Origin: DASWNP01 sp036399175
GTDB taxonomy: Bacteria > Acidobacteriota > Blastocatellia > Pyrinomonadales > Pyrinomonadaceae
Assembly: GCA_036399175.1 (NCBI GenBank)
Contig: DASWNP010000003.1
Span: 124,001-188,000, forward strand
DNA length: 64,000 bases
Reading direction: 5' to 3'
Below are positions 1 to 8,178 of the stretch, one piece after another. Numbering within the stretch: the first letter of the stretch is position 1; every line of letters begins with the position of its first letter. The translations under genes and the position numbers were made by a program. The notes beneath the pieces are model-generated. The model was not told the origin of the DNA. It saw only the letters and a list, made by a program, of their open reading frames with translations, and ran no database searches.

Positions 1-1325
1 ATGGTCGAGCCGGCGAGGATGCCCCAGACGTAGACGGAATCGGCGCGCGTGAACCTGCCTGTTTGATAAAGCGCCGCCGTCATCACGTCGCCGAGCGCGA
101 TGAAGGCCATCGAAGAGGGCACGATGAAGAGCGCGATGCGTCTGAGTCCTGCGTCGAGACGCCGACGCAGGTGCGCGGCTATCTCCTCCTCGTTGCCGAC
201 GGCGCTCGACATCGTCGGCAGCTCAGCCGCCGATACAGACATCCCGAAGAGGCTGACGGGCAGCGTGTAGAGGCTCTGCGCGAAGGTCAGCGCCGAGACG
301 GCGCTCGTCGGCAGAAGGCTTGCGAGCATCGAATCGACGAAGGCGCTAATCTGCACCACACCGCGACTGATGAAGACGGGCACGAAGTTTCTGACCACCG
401 TACGCACGCTCGCGTTGGCGAGCGCAAGCGTCGGGCGCAGACGCCTGAGCAGGCGGAGCACGACCGGAAGCTGTACGCCGAACTGCAAGCCGCTCCCGAT
501 GACCGAAGCCCACGCCGCGTATTCGGCCAGTCGATACTGGAAGGGCAGCACGGCGTCGGGCGCAAGCCCGCCCGCGCCTCTGCCGAAGATGACGAGCGAA
601 GAGATGATGGTTAGATTCCAGATGACCGGCGCGGTGTAAGAGAGAAAGAAGCGTCGATGGCTGTTGAGCACGCCCAGACACCATGCCGAAAGCACCAAAA
701 GCCCCGCGCCCGGAAAAAAAATCCTGACGAGCCGCATCGCCGCCTCTCGCCTCTCGCCCTCGAAGCCGGGCGCGATGACGTTTATCAGGACGGGCGTCGA
801 AAGGACGCCGACGAGGACGACGATTGAAGTGACGAGCGCAAGCAGAGTGAAGACGGCGCTCGCCACGCGCAGAGACTCTTCGCGGTCGTCCTTCGACAGA
901 AGCTTCGCATAGACGGGAATGAAGGAGGCCGAGAGCGCGCCTTCGCCGAAGACGTTTTGCAGGAAGTTCGGGATGCGAAAGGCTGCGTCGAACACGTCTT
1001 TCGCGGCGGAGTTTCCGAAGTAGTACGCGAAGACGCGTTGGCGCACGAGGCCGACGACACGGCTCAGAAGAATGCCTGCGCCGACGAGGAACGCGAACCT
1101 GCCCGTGCTCGCTTCGGGACGCGGCGCGGCGCGCTCGGAGGGAAACTCGCCCGTCGCCGCGCCCACCTGCTCGATTGCCTCGCCCGCGATGACGCTCGCA
1201 TCGGCGGTCTGCAAAGGCTCTTCTGACGCGCTCGAAGCTTTAGCTTCAGATGCTCTGGCAGACGACGTTTTCGCGTTTGAAGAATTTCGGGGCGGGCTTG
1301 CAGCATCCTCTGGCTCTGGATTCAT
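1..1325 (-). CDS. murJ: Lipid II flippase MurJ, C-terminus cut off by window edge
   Basis: MurJ moves lipid II across the inner membrane for peptidoglycan synthesis. The frame is open from an ATG at 1325 to the window edge, giving 441 codons without a stop. After about 55 low-complexity Ala/Ser/Glu residues comes a long polytopic membrane protein. It carries typical MurJ stretches such as VRQRVFAYYFG, FRIPNFLQNVFGEGALS and SFIPVYAKLLS near the N-terminus. Further on are repeated hydrophobic helices and an SVSAAELPTMSS segment, matching the place where MurJ has its Gly/Ala/Pro-rich loop. The extended cytoplasmic N-terminus is unusual, and a start nearer residue 50 is possible because no clear Shine-Dalgarno precedes 1325. 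The C-terminal helices lie outside the window. Confidence 0.9.
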   Translation of the reverse strand, partial: MNPEPEDAASPPRNSSNAKTSSARASEAKASSASEEPLQTADASVIAGEAIEQVGAATGEFPSERAAPRPEASTGRFAFLVGAGILLSRVVGLVRQRVFAYYFGNSAAKDVFDAAFRIPNFLQNVFGEGALSASFIPVYAKLLSKDDREESLRVASAVFTLLALVTSIVVLVGVLSTPVLINVIAPGFEGERREAAMRLVRIFFPGAGLLVLSAWCLGVLNSHRRFFLSYTAPVIWNLTIISSLVIFGRGAGGLAPDAVLPFQYRLAEYAAWASVIGSGLQFGVQLPVVLRLLRRLRPTLALANASVRTVVRNFVPVFISRGVVQISAFVDSMLASLLPTSAVSALTFAQSLYTLPVSLFGMSVSAAELPTMSSAVGNEEEIAAHLRRRLDAGLRRIALFIVPSSMAFIALGDVMTAALYQTGRFTRADSVYVWGILAGST

Positions 1326-1337
1326 CTTGTGATTTAG

Positions 1338-1566
1338 AGGCTGTTTAAGAAGTCCCGCGCGGGACTTTTGATAGTAGCCCAACGATTTATCGCCGGGACT
1401 GTAGCCATAGTATTGTCCAGTCCCGTAGGGACGGCTGAGCCTACTTCAGCCGTCCCTACGGGACTACGACATCTGATGCGCTCTTCAAACCCAGCGATAA
1501 ATCGCCGGGCTACTTTCACCTTGTCCCTTGCGGGACAAGAACGCACCTGATTTTTCAAACAGCTTC
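1338..1566. repeat. Nested palindromic repeat element (MITE/REP-like)
   Basis: This roughly 229-bp element is built of nested inverted repeats. A 20-bp perfect core sits at 1420-1439 and 1445-1464 around a 5-6-base loop. An outer pair at about 1372-1397 and 1491-1515 matches over about 25 bp with few mismatches. Two self-palindromic GTCCCG-type blocks lie at 1352-1365 and 1523-1536. Terminal arms (GCTGTTT) lie at about 1341 and 1555. It fills the gap between the 5' end of murJ and the 3' end of the NtrC-like gene and stops right at the latter's stop codon. Short ORFs on both strands are mirror images of the palindrome and are not genes. It may be a non-autonomous mobile element and may also act as a terminator. 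Confidence 0.8.
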
Positions 1567-2964
<1,398 letters not shown>

Positions 2965-3009
2965 GAGTTGAACGGCGACGCAAAGGAAGCGTTGGCCGAC
3001 AGCATACAG

Positions 3010-3058
3010 AAGTCGGGAGTCAGGAGTCTAGAGTCTGGAGTCGGAGGTCGGGATTCGG
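3010..3058. repeat. Single arm of degenerate tandem 7-mers (AGTCNGG)
   Basis: Seven consecutive degenerate heptamers of the form AGTCGGG / AGTCAGG / AGTCTAG / AGTCTGG lie in the gap upstream of the NtrC-like gene. No matching inverted arm is seen nearby. The 7-base period is the same as in the hairpin elements elsewhere in the window, so this may be a lone or decayed arm. Confidence 0.6.
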
Positions 3059-3101
3059 CGAGAGTTGATGAAATCCTCGCTCTCTTAATCTCGCTTTGCG
3101 C

Positions 3102-3848
3102 TCAAACCGTGTGAATCGGCCAGATGTCCACTTCGAGAGCTTCGGCGTAATGAAGCAGAGGTTCTGCTTTGGGCTCGGGGAGGCCGTGCGAGGCAATCAT
3201 CGACGAGCGATAAGAGGCGACTTCGGCGGTGCGGAGCGGCCAGGGCGCGTGATGAATGCGCGCGCGGTAGAGCTTGTCTTCGTGGTAAGAGTAGAGGCAG
3301 TAGCGCTCGGTGAGGAAGAAGGCGAGCGAGCCGGGCTCGGACTCCGGCAGAGCTTCGCCGTAGGAGTAGGTGGCGTTGAACTCGGCGGGGCGCGCGTCGC
3401 GCTGCGTCCGATGCGCGTCGTAGTAGATAGTTTGTCGCTCTTGTCGGAGATTGATGGAGGCGTCGAAGTAAGGGAGGAAATAGAAGTTACGCGCGGCGAG
3501 CGCGGCGACAGAGCTATTGATGTCGAGCGAGAAGAACCAGACGCCGGGCACGCCGTCCAGATGAACGTAGGTGCGGACGTTCAGCTCGTGCATCTCGCTC
3601 AAGCCGGGCACGGGCGGCAGGAAGCTTGCGCGCACGCCCCACATCGTAAACGGAGTAATGGCTATCCACGCTTCGCCCCCGAAGGTGTCGATGGTGAGGC
3701 GTTCGGGAATCAGGGGACGCAGGAGGTCTCGGTCAATCGTCCAGTGCATGAAGAGGAGCTTGCCCCAATTCTGTCGCATGATGGGGAAGCCTTCGGGGCG
3801 CTTGAGAATCGAGAGGCGGTCAATCTTCTCCGGGTCGTGCTCTTTCAT
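3102..3848 (-). CDS. DUF2071 (YqjF-like) family protein
   Basis: This 248-residue protein is recognised as DUF2071/YqjF by its N-terminal block MRQNWGKLLFMHW followed by LLRPLIPERLTIDTFGG, and by later ITPFTMWGVR and a central WFFSLDINS segment. The family is soluble, widespread in bacteria, and has no established biochemical role. The start at 3848 is preceded by an AGGAG ribosome-binding site in the proper position. It is transcribed divergently from the amidase gene, with a gap of about 140 bp. No signal peptide or membrane segment is visible. Function is left unassigned. Confidence 0.88.
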   Translation of the reverse strand: MKEHDPEKIDRLSILKRPEGFPIMRQNWGKLLFMHWTIDRDLLRPLIPERLTIDTFGGEAWIAITPFTMWGVRASFLPPVPGLSEMHELNVRTYVHLDGVPGVWFFSLDINSSVAALAARNFYFLPYFDASINLRQERQTIYYDAHRTQRDARPAEFNATYSYGEALPESEPGSLAFFLTERYCLYSYHEDKLYRARIHHAPWPLRTAEVASYRSSMIASHGLPEPKAEPLLHYAEALEVDIWPIHTV

Positions 3849-3912
3849 AACTGTTTCTCCTTTCGCGTTTGAAGAAGGCTAGCACCAACCGTCTCGGCCT
3901 GCACGCAAATAT

Positions 3913-3941
3913 TTGACTCGCCGCGCGATTTATCATAGAAG
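3913..3941 (+). promoter_or_regulatory. Possible sigma-70-type promoter for amidase-YARHG unit
   Basis: A TTGACT hexamer at 3913-3918 is followed after 17 bases by TAGAAG at 3936-3941, inside an AT-richer patch 50 bases before the amidase ATG. The -10 match is modest (TATCAT at 3931 is an alternative), so this is tentative. Confidence 0.3.
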
Positions 3942-3991
3942 CAGAACTCGCGCGCCGCTAATCTTCGTGGCTCTCTTTTTTTTGACGCTCG

Positions 3992-4771
3992 ATGAAAACA
4001 AAGCTTCTCCTATCGCTCGCCGTCCTCGCCTGTTTATATTCCGGCTCGCTCGCGCTTCAGTCGAAGAAGCACGCCCGCGCTCCCAAACAACAAGCAGGGA
4101 AGGCCGCCGCCGACGCGAGCGCCGCGCCGCTCGTCTGCATCGACCCCGGCCATCCGTCCGAGGTCAGTAGCGGCGCTGAGATGCAGAACGGGACGAGCGA
4201 AGTCCACGTCGCATGGGAAGTCGCTTTGAAGTTGCGAGCGATGCTGGAAGAGAGAGGCTTTCGCGTGCTGCTGACGAAAGAGAGCGAGTCGGAGCTGGTC
4301 GAGAACCGTCGGCGCGCTCTGATTGCCAACCGCGCAAGAGCCGCGCTGATGATTCGTCTCCACTGCGACGCGAGCACCGACGCGGGCTTCGCAGTCTATT
4401 ATCCAGACCGGCAGGGCACGGCACAGGGCACGACCGGCCCCGCGCACGGCGTCATCGAATTGAGCCGTCGCGCGGCTGAAGCGGTTCACGCGGGGATGCG
4501 AGAGGGCTTGAGCGGCCTGTTGAAAGACGGCGGCCTGCGCGGCGATTCAAAGACGCTGATTGGCTCGAAGCAGGGCGCGCTGACGGGCTCGATATTTTCC
4601 GAAGTGCCCGTCGTCACCGTCGAGATGGTGGTGCTGAGCAACACTGCGGACGCGGAGTTCATCAAGGCCGCAGAAGGTCAACGCCTGATGGCGCGCTCTA
4701 TCGCCGACGGCGTCGAGCGTTTTATTCAAACATCTCCCGGCGCTTCGCCTCGCGGCGGAAAGCGTCATTGA
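3992..4771 (+). CDS. Secreted N-acetylmuramoyl-L-alanine amidase (Amidase_3)
   Basis: This is a zinc amidase that cleaves the bond between MurNAc and the stem peptide of peptidoglycan outside the cytoplasmic membrane. It has 259 residues. A hydrophobic signal segment spans about 4-22, then comes a short basic Lys/Ala linker, and the catalytic domain runs from about 48 to 245. Zinc ligands are H54 (IDPGHPS), E70 and H124 (IRLHCDAS), with catalytic E211 in VVTVEMVV, so the site is complete. There is no SPOR or AMIN targeting domain. The ribosome-binding site is weak. It ends 30 bp before the YARHG gene on the same strand and is probably co-transcribed with it, suggesting a shared cell-envelope role. 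Confidence 0.9.
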   Translation: MKTKLLLSLAVLACLYSGSLALQSKKHARAPKQQAGKAAADASAAPLVCIDPGHPSEVSSGAEMQNGTSEVHVAWEVALKLRAMLEERGFRVLLTKESESELVENRRRALIANRARAALMIRLHCDASTDAGFAVYYPDRQGTAQGTTGPAHGVIELSRRAAEAVHAGMREGLSGLLKDGGLRGDSKTLIGSKQGALTGSIFSEVPVVTVEMVVLSNTADAEFIKAAEGQRLMARSIADGVERFIQTSPGASPRGGKRH

Positions 4772-4801
4772 ATCCTTTTTTTCACTCGAAGGAGCGTTCC
4801 A

Positions 4802-5983
4802 ATGTTTAAGGTTCGTGATTCCCTTCGGCGACGAATCTTTCGCCTCGTCGCCCTCCTGCTCATCGCCCCGGCTCTCTCTGCGCTCGCGCCCGTCGTCCGC
4901 GCACAGGAGTCGCTCAAGGCGTGGGAGACTTTCGATTTCGCCAACCAGGCCATCGCACCGGCGGCCATCAAAGACCTCGACAGCTATGAGCTGAAGCTTC
5001 TGCGCGGCCTGGTCTTCGGTCGTCGCGGCCGCGTCTTCAAAGACCCGGACATCCGCAACTACCTGCAAGAGCGCGACTGGTACAAACCCAACCCCGAGTT
5101 TCAAAACTCGATGCTCACGGAGACCGAGCGACGCAACCTCGACCTCATCCGCCTCGCCGAAGCGAAAGTCCACGAGACCGTCCAGCCCGGCGACATGCGC
5201 TACTGGCAGACGCGTCTCCTGACCGCGAAGCAGCTCGGCGAGCACACCGGCGCGGAGTGGCGCATCCTTCGCGCCGAAATCGAGGCCATTCACGGACGCC
5301 GCTTCGACGACCAGCCCTGGATGCAGCAATACTTCGAGGAGCGTTACTGGTACAAGCCGGACGAGCGTTACGACCCGAAGCGCCTGACCAGCGTCGAGCG
5401 CCGCAACATGGCGACCATCGACGCCGCCCAGAAGAAACAGCGCAACGCCGCCCTCTCGCCCGGCGACATGGAGCTTTTCCAGAAGACCGCCCTCAAAGAG
5501 CAGATGCTCGACGGGCTCGGCCTCTACGAACTCAGGCTGCTGCGAAACGAAGTCTACGCCCGTCGCGGTCGCCAGTTCCGCACCGAATGGCTCGCGCAGT
5601 ATTTCTACAGCCAGCCCTGGTACGAGCCGATGGACGAGTTCAAAGAGCCCGAGCTTTCGCCCGTCGAGCAACAGAACATCGAAACCATCGTCCGCTACGA
5701 GAACCGGCTCAAGGAAGAGTTGAGCACCAAGCCCATCTCGCGCCGCATGCTCGAAGGTCTCTTCCTCGAAGACGCGCGCAAGCTTCGACAGGAAATCTAC
5801 GCGCGTCACGGCAAGGTCTTCAAAGACAAGTGGCTGCAAAACTACTTCGCGAGCTTCTCCTGGTACAAACCGGACCCCCGATACAAAGATGCTTCGCTCA
5901 ACGCCGTCGAGCGCCAGAACGTCGCCACTATCCTCGCCTACGAGAAGAAAGCGACCAGCGTCCTCGACGCCATCGAAGGTTGA
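4802..5983 (+). CDS. Secreted protein with four YARHG domains
   Basis: This 393-residue exported protein has a signal peptide (about 8-34, ending VRAQ). It is then almost entirely four YARHG-type repeats of 60-70 residues at roughly 62-125, 146-215, 240-300 and 315-385. Each carries the pattern LR.E(V/I).(A/G)R(R/H)G..F, then YF or YL, W, Y, P, and ends with a conserved ER.N...I helix. The fourth has YARHGKVF exactly. YARHG is an extracellular domain of unknown function, often found next to peptidase or envelope proteins. Here it sits 30 bp downstream of an amidase. The four copies differ in sequence, so duplication is not recent. Enzymatic activity is unlikely from the pattern; a binding role is an inference. 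Confidence 0.85.
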   Translation: MFKVRDSLRRRIFRLVALLLIAPALSALAPVVRAQESLKAWETFDFANQAIAPAAIKDLDSYELKLLRGLVFGRRGRVFKDPDIRNYLQERDWYKPNPEFQNSMLTETERRNLDLIRLAEAKVHETVQPGDMRYWQTRLLTAKQLGEHTGAEWRILRAEIEAIHGRRFDDQPWMQQYFEERYWYKPDERYDPKRLTSVERRNMATIDAAQKKQRNAALSPGDMELFQKTALKEQMLDGLGLYELRLLRNEVYARRGRQFRTEWLAQYFYSQPWYEPMDEFKEPELSPVEQQNIETIVRYENRLKEELSTKPISRRMLEGLFLEDARKLRQEIYARHGKVFKDKWLQNYFASFSWYKPDPRYKDASLNAVERQNVATILAYEKKATSVLDAIEG

Positions 5984-6023
5984 TAAGGCCAACTCCTAAG
6001 TCCCGCGTGTCGGGACGAAAAGC

Positions 6024-6100
6024 AAGGCGGAAGGCGGAAGGCAGAAGGATGAAGGGGAAGCCGAATAGCTTCCTTCTCATCTTTCATCCTTCCGCCTTCG
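6024..6100. repeat. Heptamer-arm hairpin element (GGCGGAA word)
   Basis: The left arm (6024-6060) is five 7-mers of the type GGCGGAA / GGCAGAA / GGATGAA. The right arm (6069-6100) is their reverse complement with a few mismatches, around a loop of about 8 bases. It lies 40 bp after the YARHG stop codon. A separate small palindrome, GTCCCG-N5-CGGGAC, sits just before it at 6000-6016. From 6101 to the next start at 6289 I see nothing beyond a ribosome-binding site. Confidence 0.8.
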
Positions 6101-6288
6101 TCGTTTCTGAAGTTGGGTGGGAGTTTAAAAAAACAGAGAGTTGTGTTGCGAGAAAACTTTCGGTGGAAAAATTCCTGTTCCCTGATTCCTTTCGGCGCTC
6201 TTTTCCGCGTTAGTCAGTAGCGCCTCGCTGTGCGTTTGGAGGGTCGGCTGAGAGAGCAGACTCTTTGATGAGTTTTGGAGGAATCATA

Positions 6289-7386
6289 ATGATTGTTGAA
6301 GAACTGGAACAGACCGCGCCGGAACTGAATCAGCCGACGGCAGCCGACCTCTTCGCGGAGCGGATGCTCGGCGTGCTGAATAGCGGCGCGCTCACGCTGA
6401 TGATTAGCATAGGCCATCGCACGCGCCTCTTTGATACGATGGCTGCGCTTGCCCCTTCGACTTCGGTGCGGATTGCCGAAGCCGCCAAGCTCAACGAACG
6501 TTACGTGCGCGAATGGCTAGGCGCGATGGTGACGGGGCGCATAGTCGAGTACAACCAGCCGGACGCCACCTATAGCCTTCCGCCGGAGCACGCCGCGTTT
6601 CTGACGCGCGCGGCCTCGCCGAACAATCTGGCCGCCCCCATGCAGTTCATCTCGCTGCTCGGCAGTGTGGAAGACCAAATCATCGAGTGCTTCCGAAGGG
6701 GCGGCGGCCTCCCCTATTCCGCCTTCCCGAGATTCCATGAAGTGATGGCAGAGGAGAGCGGGCAGACGGTCGCCGCCGGGCTCTTCGATTTCATCCTGCC
6801 GCTCGTGCCCGGTCTGATTGAACGTCTGCGCGAAGGGATAAACGTGCTCGATGTCGGCTGCGGTCGGGGACACACGCTCAACCTCCTGGCCGAAGCCTTT
6901 CCCAAGAGCCGCTTCGTCGGCTACGACTTCTCGGGCGACGCGCTGGCCGAAGGCTACGTCGAAGCCAAGCGCGCAGGGCTCAGGAACGTCCGCTTCGAGA
7001 TGAAGGACGCCGCCATGCTCGATGACGTTGAGCGCTTCGACCTCATCACGGCCTTCGACGCCATTCACGACCAAGCGCGCCCCGCCCGCGTGCTCGAAGG
7101 CATCAACCGCGCTCTCAAACCCGAAGGCGTCTTTCTCATGCAGGACATCGCCGGGTCGAGCCACGTTCACAACAACCTCGACCACCCGCTCGCGCCCTTC
7201 TTCTACACCATCTCCTGCATGCACTGCATGACGGTTTCGCTCGCGCTCGAAGGTGAAGGGCTCGGAACGATGTGGGGGCAGGAGAAGGCGCGCGAGATGC
7301 TGGCCGACGCCGGTTTCACCCGCGTCGAGATGAAACAGCTTCCGCACGACATACAGAACTACTACTACGTCGCCACGAAGAGCTAG
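6289..7386 (+). CDS. Class I SAM-dependent methyltransferase with N-terminal winged helix (Rv2258c-like)
   Basis: This 365-residue protein has an N-terminal helical/winged-helix region (about 25-105, including RIAEAAKLNERYVREWLGAM) and a Rossmann methyltransferase domain from about 150. SAM motif I is LDVGCGRGH (187-195), followed by an acidic Asp in FVGYDFSG and a later FDLITAFDAIHD. The layout matches Rv2258c-like methyltransferases, whose substrates are mostly unknown. I chose ATG 6289 because GGAGG at 6277-6281 sits 7 bases upstream; an in-frame TTG at 6265 and ATG at 6268 lack such a site. The gene ends in a strong terminator. Nothing next to it identifies the substrate. Confidence 0.88.
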   Translation: MIVEELEQTAPELNQPTAADLFAERMLGVLNSGALTLMISIGHRTRLFDTMAALAPSTSVRIAEAAKLNERYVREWLGAMVTGRIVEYNQPDATYSLPPEHAAFLTRAASPNNLAAPMQFISLLGSVEDQIIECFRRGGGLPYSAFPRFHEVMAEESGQTVAAGLFDFILPLVPGLIERLREGINVLDVGCGRGHTLNLLAEAFPKSRFVGYDFSGDALAEGYVEAKRAGLRNVRFEMKDAAMLDDVERFDLITAFDAIHDQARPARVLEGINRALKPEGVFLMQDIAGSSHVHNNLDHPLAPFFYTISCMHCMTVSLALEGEGLGTMWGQEKAREMLADAGFTRVEMKQLPHDIQNYYYVATKS

Positions 7387-7412
7387 CACGGATTCTTCAT
7401 CCGGCCGAAAGA

Positions 7413-7462
7413 GAAACACTCGACGAAGTCCGACCCCCGAGGGCTCCGTCGAGTGTTTTTGC
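7413..7462 (+). terminator. Intrinsic terminator after methyltransferase
   Basis: A 12-bp perfect stem (AAACACTCGACG with CGTCGAGTGTTT) around a loop of about 21 bases is followed by a short T-rich tail. It lies 27 bp after the methyltransferase stop, in a convergent gap. Confidence 0.8.
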
Positions 7463-7494
7463 TTGAGGGCTCAGACGACTGTTTGCGAAGAGGT

Positions 7495-8178
7495 TCAGCT
7501 CTGGTTGACCGCGCGCCAGAGCGATTGCCATGAGGCGTGCAGCAGCTCGTCGATGCGTCGCCAGTCTTCTTCGGTGACGCCGCCCTGCTCGGCCTTCGTG
7601 TCGCGGATGGTCATGGCTTCGGCGCGCAAGCGTGCGTGCTCAAAGAGGCGTTCGGCGGGGACGCGATAGATTTCGGCGGGCAGGTCGGCGAGCGAGCGTT
7701 CGAGGTCGCCGGGCGCGTGGCGCTTGCGCTCGCGGTGAATAATCCACCACTCAAGCTCAAGCTCGGCGGCGCGTCGCACGTCGAACTCCGTGTCGCTGAC
7801 TTCGCGGATGGCCGAGTAGAAGTTGACGAGGTTGGGGAGAGCCTTTTCATAGTCGGCGCGGCTTCGTCCGTCCTTGAAGACGAAGGCGGCCTTTGCGGCC
7901 TGATAAGCGACGACGTTGGAGCGAGCGAACGGCATTCGATACTGCGTGCGCAGCAGCTCGGCCAGTTCGTTGAAGAGACTCACACGGCGTCGCTCGTAGT
8001 AGGAGCGCCACATGGCGGTCTCAAGGCGCGCGACTTCGTCGGGGTCGAAATCGCGTAGGGCCGTGCGGCGCGGCGCGTAGAGGTCGTAGACGACCCAGCC
8101 GACGAGCGCGACGACGAGCGCGCCAACTATCAGCCAGCCCTTCTTTGAACGTCTGCCGGAGCTTTGAGCGTTCGTCAT
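7495..8178 (-). CDS. Small single-pass membrane protein, cyclase partner, unknown function
   Basis: This 227-residue protein has a short basic N-terminus, one transmembrane helix (about 15-34, WLIVGALVVALVGWVVYDLY) and a charged, mostly helical domain rich in Arg and Glu. I do not recognise a family. The ATG at 8178 overlaps the TGA of the upstream cyclase gene in an ATGA arrangement, so translation is very likely coupled. The tail faces either the periplasm or cytoplasm depending on topology; with a positive N-terminus the bulk would be outside. Longer in-frame extensions upstream are only the shadow of the cyclase gene. A role linked to cAMP production or its sensing is an inference from coupling alone. 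Confidence 0.75.
   Translation of the reverse strand: MTNAQSSGRRSKKGWLIVGALVVALVGWVVYDLYAPRRTALRDFDPDEVARLETAMWRSYYERRRVSLFNELAELLRTQYRMPFARSNVVAYQAAKAAFVFKDGRSRADYEKALPNLVNFYSAIREVSDTEFDVRRAAELELEWWIIHRERKRHAPGDLERSLADLPAEIYRVPAERLFEHARLRAEAMTIRDTKAEQGGVTEEDWRRIDELLHASWQSLWRAVNQS

Noticed and set aside
1334..1558. Two small ORFs on opposite strands
   Set aside because: They are readings of one palindromic repeat and mirror each other; no ribosome-binding site.
4547..5992. Open frame of 481 codons on the minus strand
   Set aside because: Antisense to the amidase and YARHG genes; repeats in it mirror the YARHG repeats.
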